From the IMG/VR virus record IMGVR_UViG_3300042197_004116, positions 1 to 64,000 of that record: a stretch of DNA of 64,000 bases. One strand, given 5' to 3'. Positions 8,475 to 17,716 of this stretch are shown one piece after another. Position numbers and translations under genes: made by a program. Every line of letters starts with the position of its first letter. Within the stretch, counting starts at the first letter, position 1. Source of the DNA: a virus. The notes beneath the pieces are model-generated. The model was not told the DNA's origin and searched no databases. It saw nothing but the letters and a program-made list of their open reading frames with translations.

Positions 8475-10487
8475 GTGACCCCCGAGTTAGAACAGATATC
8501 TACAAATATAGCTTCTTTAGATCAAAAAGTTACCTCTGTTCTTGATTATCTTCAAGGAAGAGAACCAAAAGAAAATAAAAATGACCTATATTCTTTCTTT
8601 GATAATAAGGAAGATGAAGAGAGAGCAGAAAGAAATAGATATGTAAGGTTTGAGAGAAAGAAAAGAATTTATCAATCTATCCCTATTAATGTAGACGGAA
8701 TTTCAACAGATGGAAAAAGAGAGTTAGAGAAAATTCTTAAAGGCTTAATGCCAAAAGAAGAGAAAATAAAACTACCAGTACCTAAACCACCTTTTCCTGC
8801 ATTATTAGCAGGTTTAGCTGCATTAGGAATAGTATTATGGGCACTACATAAACTTTTAAATGCAAAATTATCAGATTTATTAAGACAGCTTACAGGTATA
8901 GCAAACTTACTGCCAAAAAACTGGAAAGATATCTTTCCAATACCCGAAACTCCAAAAATACCTACCCCAGGCACTAAGATTGCACCAAAAGGCACAAGAG
9001 CGTCCGCAGAAGCAAAAGCATTAGAAGAAGCAGCAATTGCTGCAAAAAAAGCAAAGATTGCTGTTCTTAGAGACCCTTCATTTATCAAGGGAACACCAGA
9101 ATATCAGAAATTTATAAAAGGAGCATATCTCTCAGACGCTGAAAGATTGGCAGTACAAAAGCAAATTAAAACTTTACCAAAATTTATAATAGACGGTAGT
9201 GTTAAAGATGCTGAAAACTTTTTAAAATATATTTCTGGAGTAGATAGAATGGCAGGTATAAACCCTGAAACTGATAAATTGGTAATAAAAACAAGAGAAA
9301 TGATAAGACTTAAATTGCTTGGGTTATCTCCAGATGAATTAAGAAATATTAATAATGAACTCAAGCCTGTCATAATGAAATCACGTTTAGGGATAATTGA
9401 GGATATGATTTATGCAGTAAAAGAAATTCCTGGTACACTAAGAGGAATGGCTTCAGAAGTTATTAAATCTCCTTTTACACAAGAGGAGTGGAGCAAAACA
9501 TTTGGTGTAATAGAAGATATATTTAAAGACTTAGGTAATTCTGTTGGAGAAAAATTAACAGCTGCTAAGACCTCTATAATGGAGAGTAAACCAGTTCAAG
9601 CCACACTACAAGCAGCAGAAGGTCTCTCTAATAAAGTAAAAGCAGCAGTTGCAAGATTAGGCCCTATTCTGCGTGTATTGGAAAAACCTTTAGCAGCTTA
9701 TATTATTTGGGAGGATTATAGTGAAAATATTAAAAATAAAGGAGAGAATTTGAATGCCCAGCTTGAAGGGTTGCAGGCTGGTATGATAAGATGGCTAACT
9801 TTTGGTGCAGCAGATTTAAAAGACGTTAATGATAAAACTGAGAAAATTAATAAGGCCTGGCAAGAAAGCAAACATACTGAAGCTTACATAAGAGGAGTAA
9901 CTCAGCTTGTAGACTTTGGTCTTTCTATGCCAAATGTTGCTTTGCAAAAATTTTATGAATTAATAGGTAAAAAAGACTATGCAGAGTATTACAAAAATAT
10001 AGCTAAAGATATTGATGTAATGGATTGGTATAATTATGCTGCAGCAAAAACTTATGAAGCATTATACAACATAGTTGATTGGATTACTCTAGGGTATGGA
10101 GTTAAAAAACCCAAGCCTGCTGAACCTGTAAAACAGGACTTTGTATACAGACCTGGTCAACGCCCCGTTTCGTTTAGCCCTAATGATACTATTATTGGTG
10201 TTAAAGATTTAAGAGTATTAACAAGATCTAGCGAACAAACAGTGGAGAAAAATATGAAGATATTTGTAGATGTAATTGAAAAATCTAATAAATCAGTTGT
10301 TTTAGAATTGAAAGAAGAAAGGCTTCTTACGCAAAGATTGACTGAAAATATTAAACAGCTCTCTGATACTATAATTGCTCAAAGTAAAAACAATGTCAAT
10401 ATGGTTAACAACAGCCGTAACCTTACTAATATTTCTATGAATCCCACTACTGCTAAAAGCTACCGTGACAGCGTGATTTACTCATAA
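8475..10487 (+). CDS. tail tape measure protein candidate (gp29-like)
   Basis: A 670-residue protein with a GTG start. It has an N-terminal coiled-coil-like segment (ELEQISTNIASLDQKVTSVLDYL), a hydrophobic helix (~residues 106-128, PPFPALLAGLAALGIVLW) and long Ala- and Lys-rich helices through residue ~400. A second amphipathic section follows, then the segment PVSFSPNDTIIGVKD near residue ~575, a pattern common in tape-measure and tail-length proteins, and a final helical stretch. Its length is close to T4 gp29 (590 residues), which sets tail length. It lies between hub-assembly candidates and the gp48-like cap, matching the T4 29-48-54 cluster. No lysozyme or peptidase motif is visible. The hydrophobic helix could insert into the host membrane on ejection. 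Confidence 0.6.
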   Translation: MTPELEQISTNIASLDQKVTSVLDYLQGREPKENKNDLYSFFDNKEDEERAERNRYVRFERKKRIYQSIPINVDGISTDGKRELEKILKGLMPKEEKIKLPVPKPPFPALLAGLAALGIVLWALHKLLNAKLSDLLRQLTGIANLLPKNWKDIFPIPETPKIPTPGTKIAPKGTRASAEAKALEEAAIAAKKAKIAVLRDPSFIKGTPEYQKFIKGAYLSDAERLAVQKQIKTLPKFIIDGSVKDAENFLKYISGVDRMAGINPETDKLVIKTREMIRLKLLGLSPDELRNINNELKPVIMKSRLGIIEDMIYAVKEIPGTLRGMASEVIKSPFTQEEWSKTFGVIEDIFKDLGNSVGEKLTAAKTSIMESKPVQATLQAAEGLSNKVKAAVARLGPILRVLEKPLAAYIIWEDYSENIKNKGENLNAQLEGLQAGMIRWLTFGAADLKDVNDKTEKINKAWQESKHTEAYIRGVTQLVDFGLSMPNVALQKFYELIGKKDYAEYYKNIAKDIDVMDWYNYAAAKTYEALYNIVDWITLGYGVKKPKPAEPVKQDFVYRPGQRPVSFSPNDTIIGVKDLRVLTRSSEQTVEKNMKIFVDVIEKSNKSVVLELKEERLLTQRLTENIKQLSDTIIAQSKNNVNMVNNSRNLTNISMNPTTAKSYRDSVIYS

Positions 10488-10490
10488 GTA
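10485..10490 (+). promoter_or_regulatory. TAAGTA variant of the start-proximal motif
   Basis: Overlaps the tape-measure stop codon and lies 5 bases before the ATG at 10496. Confidence 0.35.
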
Positions 10491-10495
10491 TTATT

Positions 10496-12061
10496 ATGCC
10501 AAATAGAATATGGGCTTTCAAGTGGGACTATACAACATCTACTTATATTGCAGGCAAAGGCGGTCTTGCTACTAGATCTGATATTGAGAGCGCTACCCCT
10601 TCTCTTGTTCCTCCTACTACAGATGGCTATACCAAGAATCAAAACGTAGTAAAAGCAATTACAGATTATATTCAAACCGTTAATGTTGCAAGAGACTATC
10701 CTTGGACATATTCTAAACCTGGCGAAGGTGCGCGTCAAGAAGTTCCAAAAATATATATGCTTGAAAAAAGATTAAAAACAAATGCATTTATTTCAAGCTT
10801 GGTTTACTCTTTTGCTAACGCTCAGACAGGGGCTCAAGAAATTATAGATACTTTAGAAAAAAACAATATTGGTACAGGTGAAGGTGGGTTTTTATCTGTT
10901 TTAAAAGACCTTCAACAATCAGCAGTAAATGGAGCGTATTACGCTGCAGGTTCAATATCTAATTTTATTAATAATAAGCAAATTAAAGGACCTACTGATG
11001 AAAATACCTTTAGTCAAATAGTTGAAACAGGTAAAAGTACGTTAAATCCTATTTTTAATTTTTTTAGAGATAGAGCAATAGACAATAATCCTATTTTTGA
11101 GGACCCATTGCTAACAGCTTATAAAAACTTATATCCATGTATTAATACTGGGTGGAATTATGTTTTTCCTTACTTTGATGATTATTTTAGTTCATCTCAG
11201 AATATATTTGGTGATGATACCGGAATGAATGTTTTAAATCTTATTAAAACAGGAGCTGAAGCTTTTCAAAGCATAGCAGGGTTAGCTGGAGCTATTACAA
11301 GACCTTTTGGGTTTAGTTTTCAAGAAAAAGCTAAGTTTTACAATTTTCCTTCTGAAGGTGAAGAATTTAAATTTGAATTTCCTTTAATTAATACCGGATC
11401 TACAACATTTGATGAAGTAGTAAAGAATTGGCAATTGATATATCTACTTTTATACCAAAATAAACCTGCTAGAATCAATAGAAATGTAATTGAACCTCCT
11501 GTATTATATGAAGTAAGCATACCTGGTCAAAAATTTTATCCTTTTTGTTATATCAGTAACATTGAAGTAGACTTTAAAGGCTCAAGAAGAGAATTAGAGT
11601 TTAATTTAGATTATACTAATACAGTTCTAAACGATACCTTACCTGTACCTTTAACTGGACCTACTCAACCAGGTACTCCACCAGAATCTTCTATAAAAGA
11701 TATTAAAACTATAACTGAAACAAAAAAATTTCGTACAATAATTCCAGACGCATATGTAATTAGAATAACCCTAAAAGCCCTCACAGCAGAAACAAGAAAT
11801 TTTATGGCTTATACAGTATTGGGACCATCAGCAGGCACCGCTGCTGGTTCTGTTACAGATTTAGACAAATTAACAGAAGCAGTTGCAAAATCATTATTAG
11901 GCAATTCAGCTAATGGTCCTTCTGATGGAACACCTGTTAATTATGGTAATAATCCAGTCCTAGGTAATGGACAAACGTTTTATACAGGCGGTACACCCTT
12001 CTTCGATGAAAGAACTGGGTTACCTACAACTCCTGAGATTTCCGCTCCTGCGCGTAGATAA
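10496..12061 (+). CDS. baseplate tail-tube cap protein (gp48-like)
   Basis: A 521-residue protein. The diagnostic region is in the second half: FKFEFPLINT, then VVKNWQLIYLLLYQNKPARI, then VLYEVSIPGQKFYPFCYISNIEV and finally IIPDAYVIRITLKALTAETRNFM (~residues 415-440). This order (nucleus of a tube-like domain, YxVxIPGQ, then IPDAYxVxITL) matches the gp48/gp54 baseplate tube-cap proteins of T4-like phages, where the domain caps the hub under the tail tube. The N-terminal half is variable and the C-terminus is a Gly/Pro/Thr-rich flexible tail. It is longer than T4 gp48 (364 residues). It sits after the tape measure and before gp53. Confidence 0.6.
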   Translation: MPNRIWAFKWDYTTSTYIAGKGGLATRSDIESATPSLVPPTTDGYTKNQNVVKAITDYIQTVNVARDYPWTYSKPGEGARQEVPKIYMLEKRLKTNAFISSLVYSFANAQTGAQEIIDTLEKNNIGTGEGGFLSVLKDLQQSAVNGAYYAAGSISNFINNKQIKGPTDENTFSQIVETGKSTLNPIFNFFRDRAIDNNPIFEDPLLTAYKNLYPCINTGWNYVFPYFDDYFSSSQNIFGDDTGMNVLNLIKTGAEAFQSIAGLAGAITRPFGFSFQEKAKFYNFPSEGEEFKFEFPLINTGSTTFDEVVKNWQLIYLLLYQNKPARINRNVIEPPVLYEVSIPGQKFYPFCYISNIEVDFKGSRRELEFNLDYTNTVLNDTLPVPLTGPTQPGTPPESSIKDIKTITETKKFRTIIPDAYVIRITLKALTAETRNFMAYTVLGPSAGTAAGSVTDLDKLTEAVAKSLLGNSANGPSDGTPVNYGNNPVLGNGQTFYTGGTPFFDERTGLPTTPEISAPARR

Positions 12062-12070
12062 CCTCTATAT

Positions 12071-12076
12071 TAAATA
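12071..12076 (+). promoter_or_regulatory. TAAATA motif before the gp53-like gene
   Basis: Five bases before the ATG at 12082. Confidence 0.4.
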
Positions 12077-12081
12077 ATAAT

Positions 12082-12450
12082 ATGGATTTAGGTAACTATC
12101 AGAAAAATATACCTGACCTTCAACCTCTTAACAATTTTAGATATGAAAATATTTTTAAAATGTATAAGGAAAACGATAACGACCAGTTTTTTTACAACAT
12201 TACTAGAAAAATTGTATTACCAAAAAATTTAAATCCCGATCAATTTATATATTACCCTATAAGAAAAAGTATGCCTTGGACTATGGTTAGTTTTAATCTC
12301 TACAGCACTATAGAATTATGGTGGTTAGTTTGCTTAGTTAATGATATTAGAAACCCGGTGCTCCAGCCCAAAGCAGGTACTTTTGTAAAAGCACTCAAAG
12401 CTGATTTAGTTAATAATGTTTTAAATAATATTACCTCTCAGCTTATATGA
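12082..12450 (+). CDS. gp53: baseplate wedge protein (gp53-like)
   Basis: A 122-residue protein with the core of the gp53 family: YYPIRKSMPWTMVSFNLYST, then IELWWLVCLVNDIRNP and QPKAGTFVKAL. The sequence looks like a LysM-related fold (strand, PWTxVSxxxY helix, W-rich helix, then a strand with a conserved Gly). T4 gp53 (196 residues) joins neighbouring wedges around the hub; this copy is shorter and keeps mainly the conserved domain. The last four bases overlap the start of the next gene (ATGA), implying coupled translation. Confidence 0.75.
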   Translation: MDLGNYQKNIPDLQPLNNFRYENIFKMYKENDNDQFFYNITRKIVLPKNLNPDQFIYYPIRKSMPWTMVSFNLYSTIELWWLVCLVNDIRNPVLQPKAGTFVKALKADLVNNVLNNITSQLI

Positions 12451-14021
12451 GCGAATATCTCCCAGCAACATCTGAATCTAAATTCAGTTCATTTTCATAC
12501 TTAATTAATAATAATTTTTATGATTTTAGAGTTTTTATAGGTTCTTTTGATGGTAGATTAAGACCTATTAGACCTTCAGCTGTTAAAATGCTTAACATTG
12601 AAGATTCTTTAGATAACCCTTTTCATCAAGGTTATATTGTTTTAGATAATAGCCAAGATGTATTAGAAAGTTCTTACGAAGAATCCACAGATCAATCTAG
12701 CCCTGAATATTATATTCCTAACTACCAAGATACTGCTAAAACCAACAGCGCTTATATGTTTAACGGTGACTGTAGAGATGTACTTATAGTGCAAATTATA
12801 CCCAAACTTTCAGTACCTGATGTTACCATAGATGATAAAAATGTATTGAAATATTTCTTATTAAAATTTGATTTTGTAATCTATAATTCTGAAGAAATAG
12901 TAGACAGTAGTCAAGATGGAAAACTTAAAAAGTTATATTTTTGGGAATTAGATTATGAAGTAATGAGAGAAAAAAATTCTTATTTTTCTACTGCAAATTA
13001 TGTAAAAGCTGAAAATGTTTCTGATTTATCTAATGATGAAAGAGGAATACTTACAGGAGCTGCTTTAAGCGCCTGTATAAATGAAGCTCTAGATAAGAAT
13101 GATGGATTTAGTCCTGCATTTGCAAATTTTGAATCTGGATCTACAAAGATATTTTACTCTTCTCCAGGAAACTTTAAGTATATAGATTCTGTAAATTATA
13201 TTTTAGATAGACATGTAAGTTCTTTAGATAGTAATTTTAGTCCTAGTGTATTACAGCATGATAGATACCCTAAAACATATTCTTTAGTTAGCTATTATAA
13301 TATTTTTAAAAATGCAGTTAATTTTGAAAGCAATAAAATGCTAGCAGGATTTAGATATATTGAAACATTTAAAATAGCTGGTTATAACCGTACCTCTCAA
13401 GATAACTTACCCAGGTTTAACGTTCAATTTGTACCTTCTTTTGCACCTTATTTTCAATCAGAAGGAAATTTAGATGTATATAGCTTTGATACAATTGCAG
13501 GGGCTTATTCGCAGTCTAAAATTAATTCTAAACCAGTACATTTTTATGACTATGGTAGTAAAGAGTTTGATATAGATTTTTATAGAAATAGTATAGAAGA
13601 ATTCTCAAAAGCAGCTTTTAATAACTATGTAAAACCTTTTGGGCCACAGGGTATTAAAACATTTCAAACAGGAATATACAGAGATTCAAACAAAAATATT
13701 TCTAATGAATTTTCACCTATAGAATTAGATAAAAATCAGAGACTTGCTTTAGGATTAGGAAAAAATTTATATAATTATGTTTATTTAAATAATTTTGTTA
13801 CCTTTAAAGTTCAAGGCAGTACTCATAGACAGGCAGGAGATTTTATAGGTATTACTAGAGAGACAGATAAACAGCCAACCGTTTTTGATAAAAGGTTTCT
13901 AGGTGTATATCTTATAGTAAGCGTTAAGCATATGTTTCAAGATGCAACGTATACTAATGAATTAGTATGTGTTAAAACCTATTTGCCTCAAGACATGTTT
14001 TTAAATAAAGTAATATTATGA
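12447..14021 (+). CDS. baseplate hub candidate (gp27-like)
   Basis: A 524-residue protein. The N-terminal part has a strand-rich domain (AVKMLNIEDSLDNPFHQGYIV, i.e. an element inserted near a short loop, as in hub proteins). The C-terminus reads FVTFKVQGSTHRQAGDFIGIT, then FLGVYLIVSVKHMFQDATYT and NELVCVKTYL. This last order (R-x-x-G-D, G-x-Y-x-V-x-x-V-x-H-x-F, Y-x-N-x-L) resembles the barrel domains of gp27/gpD-type hub proteins. T4 gp27 has 391 residues. The gene overlaps its neighbours by ATGA at both ends. I see no lysozyme motif. Confidence is moderate. Confidence 0.5.
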   Translation: MSEYLPATSESKFSSFSYLINNNFYDFRVFIGSFDGRLRPIRPSAVKMLNIEDSLDNPFHQGYIVLDNSQDVLESSYEESTDQSSPEYYIPNYQDTAKTNSAYMFNGDCRDVLIVQIIPKLSVPDVTIDDKNVLKYFLLKFDFVIYNSEEIVDSSQDGKLKKLYFWELDYEVMREKNSYFSTANYVKAENVSDLSNDERGILTGAALSACINEALDKNDGFSPAFANFESGSTKIFYSSPGNFKYIDSVNYILDRHVSSLDSNFSPSVLQHDRYPKTYSLVSYYNIFKNAVNFESNKMLAGFRYIETFKIAGYNRTSQDNLPRFNVQFVPSFAPYFQSEGNLDVYSFDTIAGAYSQSKINSKPVHFYDYGSKEFDIDFYRNSIEEFSKAAFNNYVKPFGPQGIKTFQTGIYRDSNKNISNEFSPIELDKNQRLALGLGKNLYNYVYLNNFVTFKVQGSTHRQAGDFIGITRETDKQPTVFDKRFLGVYLIVSVKHMFQDATYTNELVCVKTYLPQDMFLNKVIL

Positions 14022-15196
14022 ATAATGCTCCTCCAGTAACAGATACAAGTGCGAGAGACGATTACTGGGCTTCATTTGATGCAAGACTAAAATCACAAAC
14101 TGCAAATTTAGCAGCTCCACCTAGTGTTTCAACACCTACTATTTCTAAGAGCAATTCTGTATCTCCTCCTGTTAATAATCCTGTAGGCCCTACAGGTCAA
14201 GCACCCACATTTTCAACGGTTCCAGAATTTTCAGCAAAAAAAACCAATACAATAGTTAATAATGAGTTTTCAGCAAAGAAAAAAGAACAGCTAGTTAAAA
14301 CTTCATTACCCAAATTAGCTGATTTAAATTATACTGAGTCAGTTTCAATGTTAAAGCAAATTTCAAACTATTTAAATTTAATTAATGGTTTAGAAAATGA
14401 AGTTCAAATTAGTTTAGATTATTACTCAGCATTGCAAAAAACTGATGTTGTTACAAGCCTTTCTAATTTTTACAGTAATTTAAATTCATCTAAAATGCCT
14501 GTTTTAAGAAACGAATTTGTAGATTTTTGGGTTAAAAGATTCAACTGTACGGCTGAACCTTTAAAATCTTTTATTACAGGTAATTTAAAAACTGACAGCA
14601 GTTCTTTCTTTACTGAGCTTAGCGACTCTATTGGTATTCTTGTAAATAGCAGAGGTCTTTTAGATGACTCTACAATACCAGTAACAGATATTACTACAGA
14701 TATATATTCTCCACCAAACGTCATACCTGTTCAATTAAAAAATAAAATATCAAGCACTACCCTTAATGTTTCTTATGCTTTAAGCAGATATAATACTGAA
14801 TTAATGAGGCAGAACCTAAAAAGAGTTTATTTTACTTCAAATGATGCAAATCCTTATGCTTACAGTACAGATCCTCATGGTAGCAATTTGGTTTCAGATT
14901 TAAACACTTATATTATTATTAATAATAATCTTCAAACTTATTATGATAAAATAAAATCAAGTTATAATAGAATATTTTCTTATATTGAATATATAAGCAA
15001 TATAAACAACAGTGTAGGATACAATCCTAGAGATATTTCAGGAAGTAATCAACAAATAATTACTGACCTTGTATTTTCTCTAGATGTTGAAAAATTTAAA
15101 ATAAGTGTTGATTTACTTCAAAGAAAGTTTAAAAGCCTTCTTTCTTATAAAACTATTCAAAACACTCTTAGTAATAACACTACAATAAATACTTAA
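14018..15196 (+). CDS. hypothetical baseplate-region protein
   Basis: A 392-residue protein I do not recognise. The first ~90 residues are disordered, rich in Pro, Ser, Asn and Thr. The rest is predicted helical, with long stretches such as TESVSMLKQISNYLNLINGL and DLNTYIIINNNLQTYYDKI, consistent with a structural or connector protein. Two short near-copies, PEFSAKK and NNEFSAKKK, lie around residues 70-90. It overlaps the hub candidate by ATGA and ends two bases before the next gene, so it belongs to the same expression unit. No enzymatic motif is visible. Confidence 0.55.
   Translation: MNNAPPVTDTSARDDYWASFDARLKSQTANLAAPPSVSTPTISKSNSVSPPVNNPVGPTGQAPTFSTVPEFSAKKTNTIVNNEFSAKKKEQLVKTSLPKLADLNYTESVSMLKQISNYLNLINGLENEVQISLDYYSALQKTDVVTSLSNFYSNLNSSKMPVLRNEFVDFWVKRFNCTAEPLKSFITGNLKTDSSSFFTELSDSIGILVNSRGLLDDSTIPVTDITTDIYSPPNVIPVQLKNKISSTTLNVSYALSRYNTELMRQNLKRVYFTSNDANPYAYSTDPHGSNLVSDLNTYIIINNNLQTYYDKIKSSYNRIFSYIEYISNINNSVGYNPRDISGSNQQIITDLVFSLDVEKFKISVDLLQRKFKSLLSYKTIQNTLSNNTTINT
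15186..15191 (+). promoter_or_regulatory. TAAATA motif inside the end of the upstream gene
   Basis: Lies within the last codons of the 392-residue gene, 6 bases before the ATG at 15198, so it coexists with tight gene packing. Confidence 0.4.
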
Positions 15197-15197
15197 T

Positions 15198-15788
15198 ATG
15201 GCAACACCAGCAGACGAATCACCTAGTTACTTAGCCTACTTAAATGACCAATATAGGCTTGTAAATTTTACAAATGGTAGAGTTGGTGAAATAACAATAC
15301 AAAACCCGGATGGTTTTGAGCCAAAATATTCAAGCATACCATCTGTTAACGACTCTAGATTTAATAATTTAAACGAAATAGTTTTCAAGGGTAACGAAGG
15401 CTTAAACCCATTTAACAATTTTAATCAAAAAAATCTCATAAGTTCATTAGGTTGTGTATTTTTGGGCGGTCAAAATATAGGAAATGTAATAGGCAATTTT
15501 GCTAATGGGTTTGCAAACCAGGCTCAAAATTTATTATCCTCAGCGCTACCTTCATTTCTTCCACCTGTTCTACCTACATTAGGCAGTATTTTTAATATTG
15601 GTATTTTTAACTCTGGTTTAAAAAGACAAGCAATATTACCTAAGTCAGGTGGATTTTTATCTGCTTTTGGTCCATTAGGCGGTATCGCTGGTGTATTAAC
15701 TAATATAGTACAAAGTTATGTAAGCCAGATTACAAGCCCTGTAACATCTTTCTTAAAAGAAATTAATAAGTGTATAAGAAACGATTAA
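15198..15788 (+). CDS. hypothetical small baseplate-region protein
   Basis: A 196-residue protein of unknown function. The N-terminal third is polar. From about residue 80 it becomes hydrophobic and rich in Gly, Pro, Leu and Phe (LLSSALPSFLPPVLPTLGSI, FLSAFGPLGGIAGVLTNI), a composition seen in virion proteins that contact membranes. The C-terminus is a short helix ending in EINKCIRND. It ends in a 4-base overlap with a convergent gene on the opposite strand. Neighbours are baseplate components, so a structural or injection role is possible but not shown. Confidence 0.5.
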   Translation: MATPADESPSYLAYLNDQYRLVNFTNGRVGEITIQNPDGFEPKYSSIPSVNDSRFNNLNEIVFKGNEGLNPFNNFNQKNLISSLGCVFLGGQNIGNVIGNFANGFANQAQNLLSSALPSFLPPVLPTLGSIFNIGIFNSGLKRQAILPKSGGFLSAFGPLGGIAGVLTNIVQSYVSQITSPVTSFLKEINKCIRND

Positions 15789-16282
15789 TCTTTTATTTGC
15801 TCTGCTTCAGCATCTATAACTTTTGCATTATCTATTAAAGCTTTAAAAATTTGCTCTCTTGTAGCAAGAAGCTTAACATTATTTTCTTCTTGCTGCATTT
15901 CTTTCTTAGCTTCAATATCCATTTTTTTAACCCTGACAACTGTTTCAGACTTTTTATCAACAACAACAATTTTGTTTAAAGTATCAATAGCCGTGCTTGT
16001 TGCAGCAACTAAACTTGCAAATGCATCTACGTCTTTTGCTTCAGGAGAAGATAATATATAATCCTTTACGTTTTTTAACATTTCAATACTTTCATCAACA
16101 AGCTTACCACCCTTTTCAACAACAAATTTTTCTAATTCTTCTTTTTTTAATGGGTTCTGTTCTTTTTCTATTTCTTTTGCTTTAGTCTGAGCATCATTTA
16201 GCTGGCTAAGTAGGTCACCCACCATCTCATTTAACTCTTCACTCATAAATTTATTTAATATAGATTGATTTTTATCAAACAT
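15785..16282 (-). CDS. putative terminase small subunit (gp16-like)
   Basis: A 165-residue, highly charged helical protein, almost identical in length to T4 gp16 (164 residues). The central part (KGGKLVDESIEMLKNVKDYI, then SSPEAKDVDAFASLVAATST, IDTLNKI) follows the gp16 pattern: a helix with Gly and repeated hydrophobics, a Ser-Pro turn, and a second helix ending in a hydrophobic heptad leading to Lys-rich coiled coil. Small terminase subunits recognise DNA for packaging and act with the large subunit. It lies on the minus strand within plus-strand tail genes and starts 16 bases from dut, divergent. A second in-frame start (MSEELNEM, ~residue 13) is possible. The family call is by pattern only. 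Confidence 0.45.
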   Translation of the reverse strand: MFDKNQSILNKFMSEELNEMVGDLLSQLNDAQTKAKEIEKEQNPLKKEELEKFVVEKGGKLVDESIEMLKNVKDYILSSPEAKDVDAFASLVAATSTAIDTLNKIVVVDKKSETVVRVKKMDIEAKKEMQQEENNVKLLATREQIFKALIDNAKVIDAEAEQIKD

Positions 16283-16298
16283 ATAGCATAATATTATT

Positions 16299-16763
16299 AT
16301 GAGTAGTAATGACGTATTTGATCCTAATTTAGCTTATTTACCGGTACTTAAATTTGAAAAAACGCATCCTGATGCCAAGCTTCCTACAAAAAATCACTCT
16401 TCTGATACAGGCTATGATGTATATTCAATTGAAAATAAGACTGTACCTGCAAAAAGTAGTGCAGTAGTAGGAGTTGGTTTAAAATTTGCAGACATACCCG
16501 AAGGTTATTGGATTAGAGTTGAAAGCCGTAGCGGTCTAGGGTTTAAGCATGGCATTATGGCACATCCAGGTATTATTGACAACGGATATAGAGGAGATGC
16601 AGGTATTAAGCTGTACAATCTCACTGATTGTGATTATGAAATTAAATCAGGTGATCGAATTGCACAGTTTGTAGTTTATATGAATATTAGCATGGGAGTT
16701 GAGTTTGGTAAGGTTCAAGAAACTCAAAGAGGTGAAAAAGGGTTCGGTTCTTCAGGTAAATGA
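16299..16763 (+). CDS. dut: dUTP diphosphatase
   Basis: Hydrolyses dUTP to dUMP and pyrophosphate, limiting uracil in DNA and feeding dTMP synthesis. All five trimeric-dUTPase motifs are present: SSDTGYDVYS (residues ~34-43), ESRSGLG (~75-81), GIIDNGYRGD (~91-100, with the catalytic Asp), GDRIAQ (~118-123) and the C-terminal RGEKGFGSSG (~144-153) that closes over the active site. The 154 residues match the family. Motif 2 reads ESRSGLG rather than the usual PRSGLA form. Only 16 bases separate it from the divergent gp16-like gene, and its stop overlaps the clamp-loader start (ATGA). Confidence 0.96.
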   Translation: MSSNDVFDPNLAYLPVLKFEKTHPDAKLPTKNHSSDTGYDVYSIENKTVPAKSSAVVGVGLKFADIPEGYWIRVESRSGLGFKHGIMAHPGIIDNGYRGDAGIKLYNLTDCDYEIKSGDRIAQFVVYMNISMGVEFGKVQETQRGEKGFGSSGK

Positions 16764-17716
16764 CAATTAATAATTTTAATAGTCTTTGGTGCGAGAAGTA
16801 TAGGCCTAAGAAGCTTGAGGACTATATTGTTTCACCTAACAATTTAGACTTAATTCATTCGTTTGACAAAAACAAACAAATACCAAATTTATTATTTGTT
16901 GGTACACCAGGTATAGGTAAAACAACTCTTGCTAAAATTATAACTAATCATATTTTAAATTGTCAGTATCTTTATATAAATGCTAGTGATGAAAACGGTA
17001 TTGATACTATAAGAACTAAAGTAACTAGTTTTGCACAGACAATGAGCATAGACGGTAATTTAAAGGTTATTATTCTTGATGAATGTGACGGTCTAACCAT
17101 GGACAGCCAAAGAGCATTGAGAAATATAATGGAAGAGTTAGCTAATATAACTAGGTTTATTTTAACTGCTAACTACAAATACAAAATAATACCCGCGCTT
17201 CAAAGTAGGTGTCAGAGTATTGATCTTACTCCTCCTATTGATTTAATTGTTAAGAGATGTGCATTAATTTTAAAGAATGAAAATATTAAAATTGAAAATG
17301 GACAAAAATCAAAATTAGTTGAATTGGTTAAAAAACATTACCCTGATGTGAGGCTATGTATTAATGAGCTCCAGAAATTTTCAGTCTCGGGTGAGCTTAA
17401 AATACTTGAATTTAGTTCAAATAACTTCTTAGGATTACTTTATAAAGAGATAAAAAGCAAAAATATTAATTCACTTCGTAAAACATTAATTGAAAATGAG
17501 CAAATTTTTAATTCTGATTATGTTTCTCTATTAAAAAACCTCTTTAATTATGTAGATGAAAATGAAAAAGATTTAGACTGTAAAAAGAAATCATTAATTA
17601 TTATTGCAGAACACTTATATAGATCTGCTTTTGTAGTAGATCAAGAAATTAACTTTTTTGCTTGTCTAATCTTACTAGCTGATAATCAGCTCTTAGGCAA
17701 ATATTGTGCTGTATAA
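16760..17716 (+). CDS. gp44: sliding-clamp loader large subunit (gp44-like AAA+ ATPase)
   Basis: An AAA+ ATPase of 318 residues, essentially the length of T4 gp44 (319), which loads the DNA-polymerase clamp at primer ends. Visible motifs: KYRPKKLEDYI near the N-terminus (typical of the RFC/gp44 family), Walker A GTPGIGKTT (~48-56), Walker B ILDECD (~105-110), sensor-1 LTANYK (~135-140) and the SRC motif (~149-151) that supplies the arginine finger. The gene is coupled to dut by an ATGA overlap and placed among tail genes, an unusual location for a replication gene. Its 3' end overlaps by 31 bases the convergent gene that follows. The small subunit gp62 is not in the window. Confidence 0.92.
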   Translation: MTINNFNSLWCEKYRPKKLEDYIVSPNNLDLIHSFDKNKQIPNLLFVGTPGIGKTTLAKIITNHILNCQYLYINASDENGIDTIRTKVTSFAQTMSIDGNLKVIILDECDGLTMDSQRALRNIMEELANITRFILTANYKYKIIPALQSRCQSIDLTPPIDLIVKRCALILKNENIKIENGQKSKLVELVKKHYPDVRLCINELQKFSVSGELKILEFSSNNFLGLLYKEIKSKNINSLRKTLIENEQIFNSDYVSLLKNLFNYVDENEKDLDCKKKSLIIIAEHLYRSAFVVDQEINFFACLILLADNQLLGKYCAV

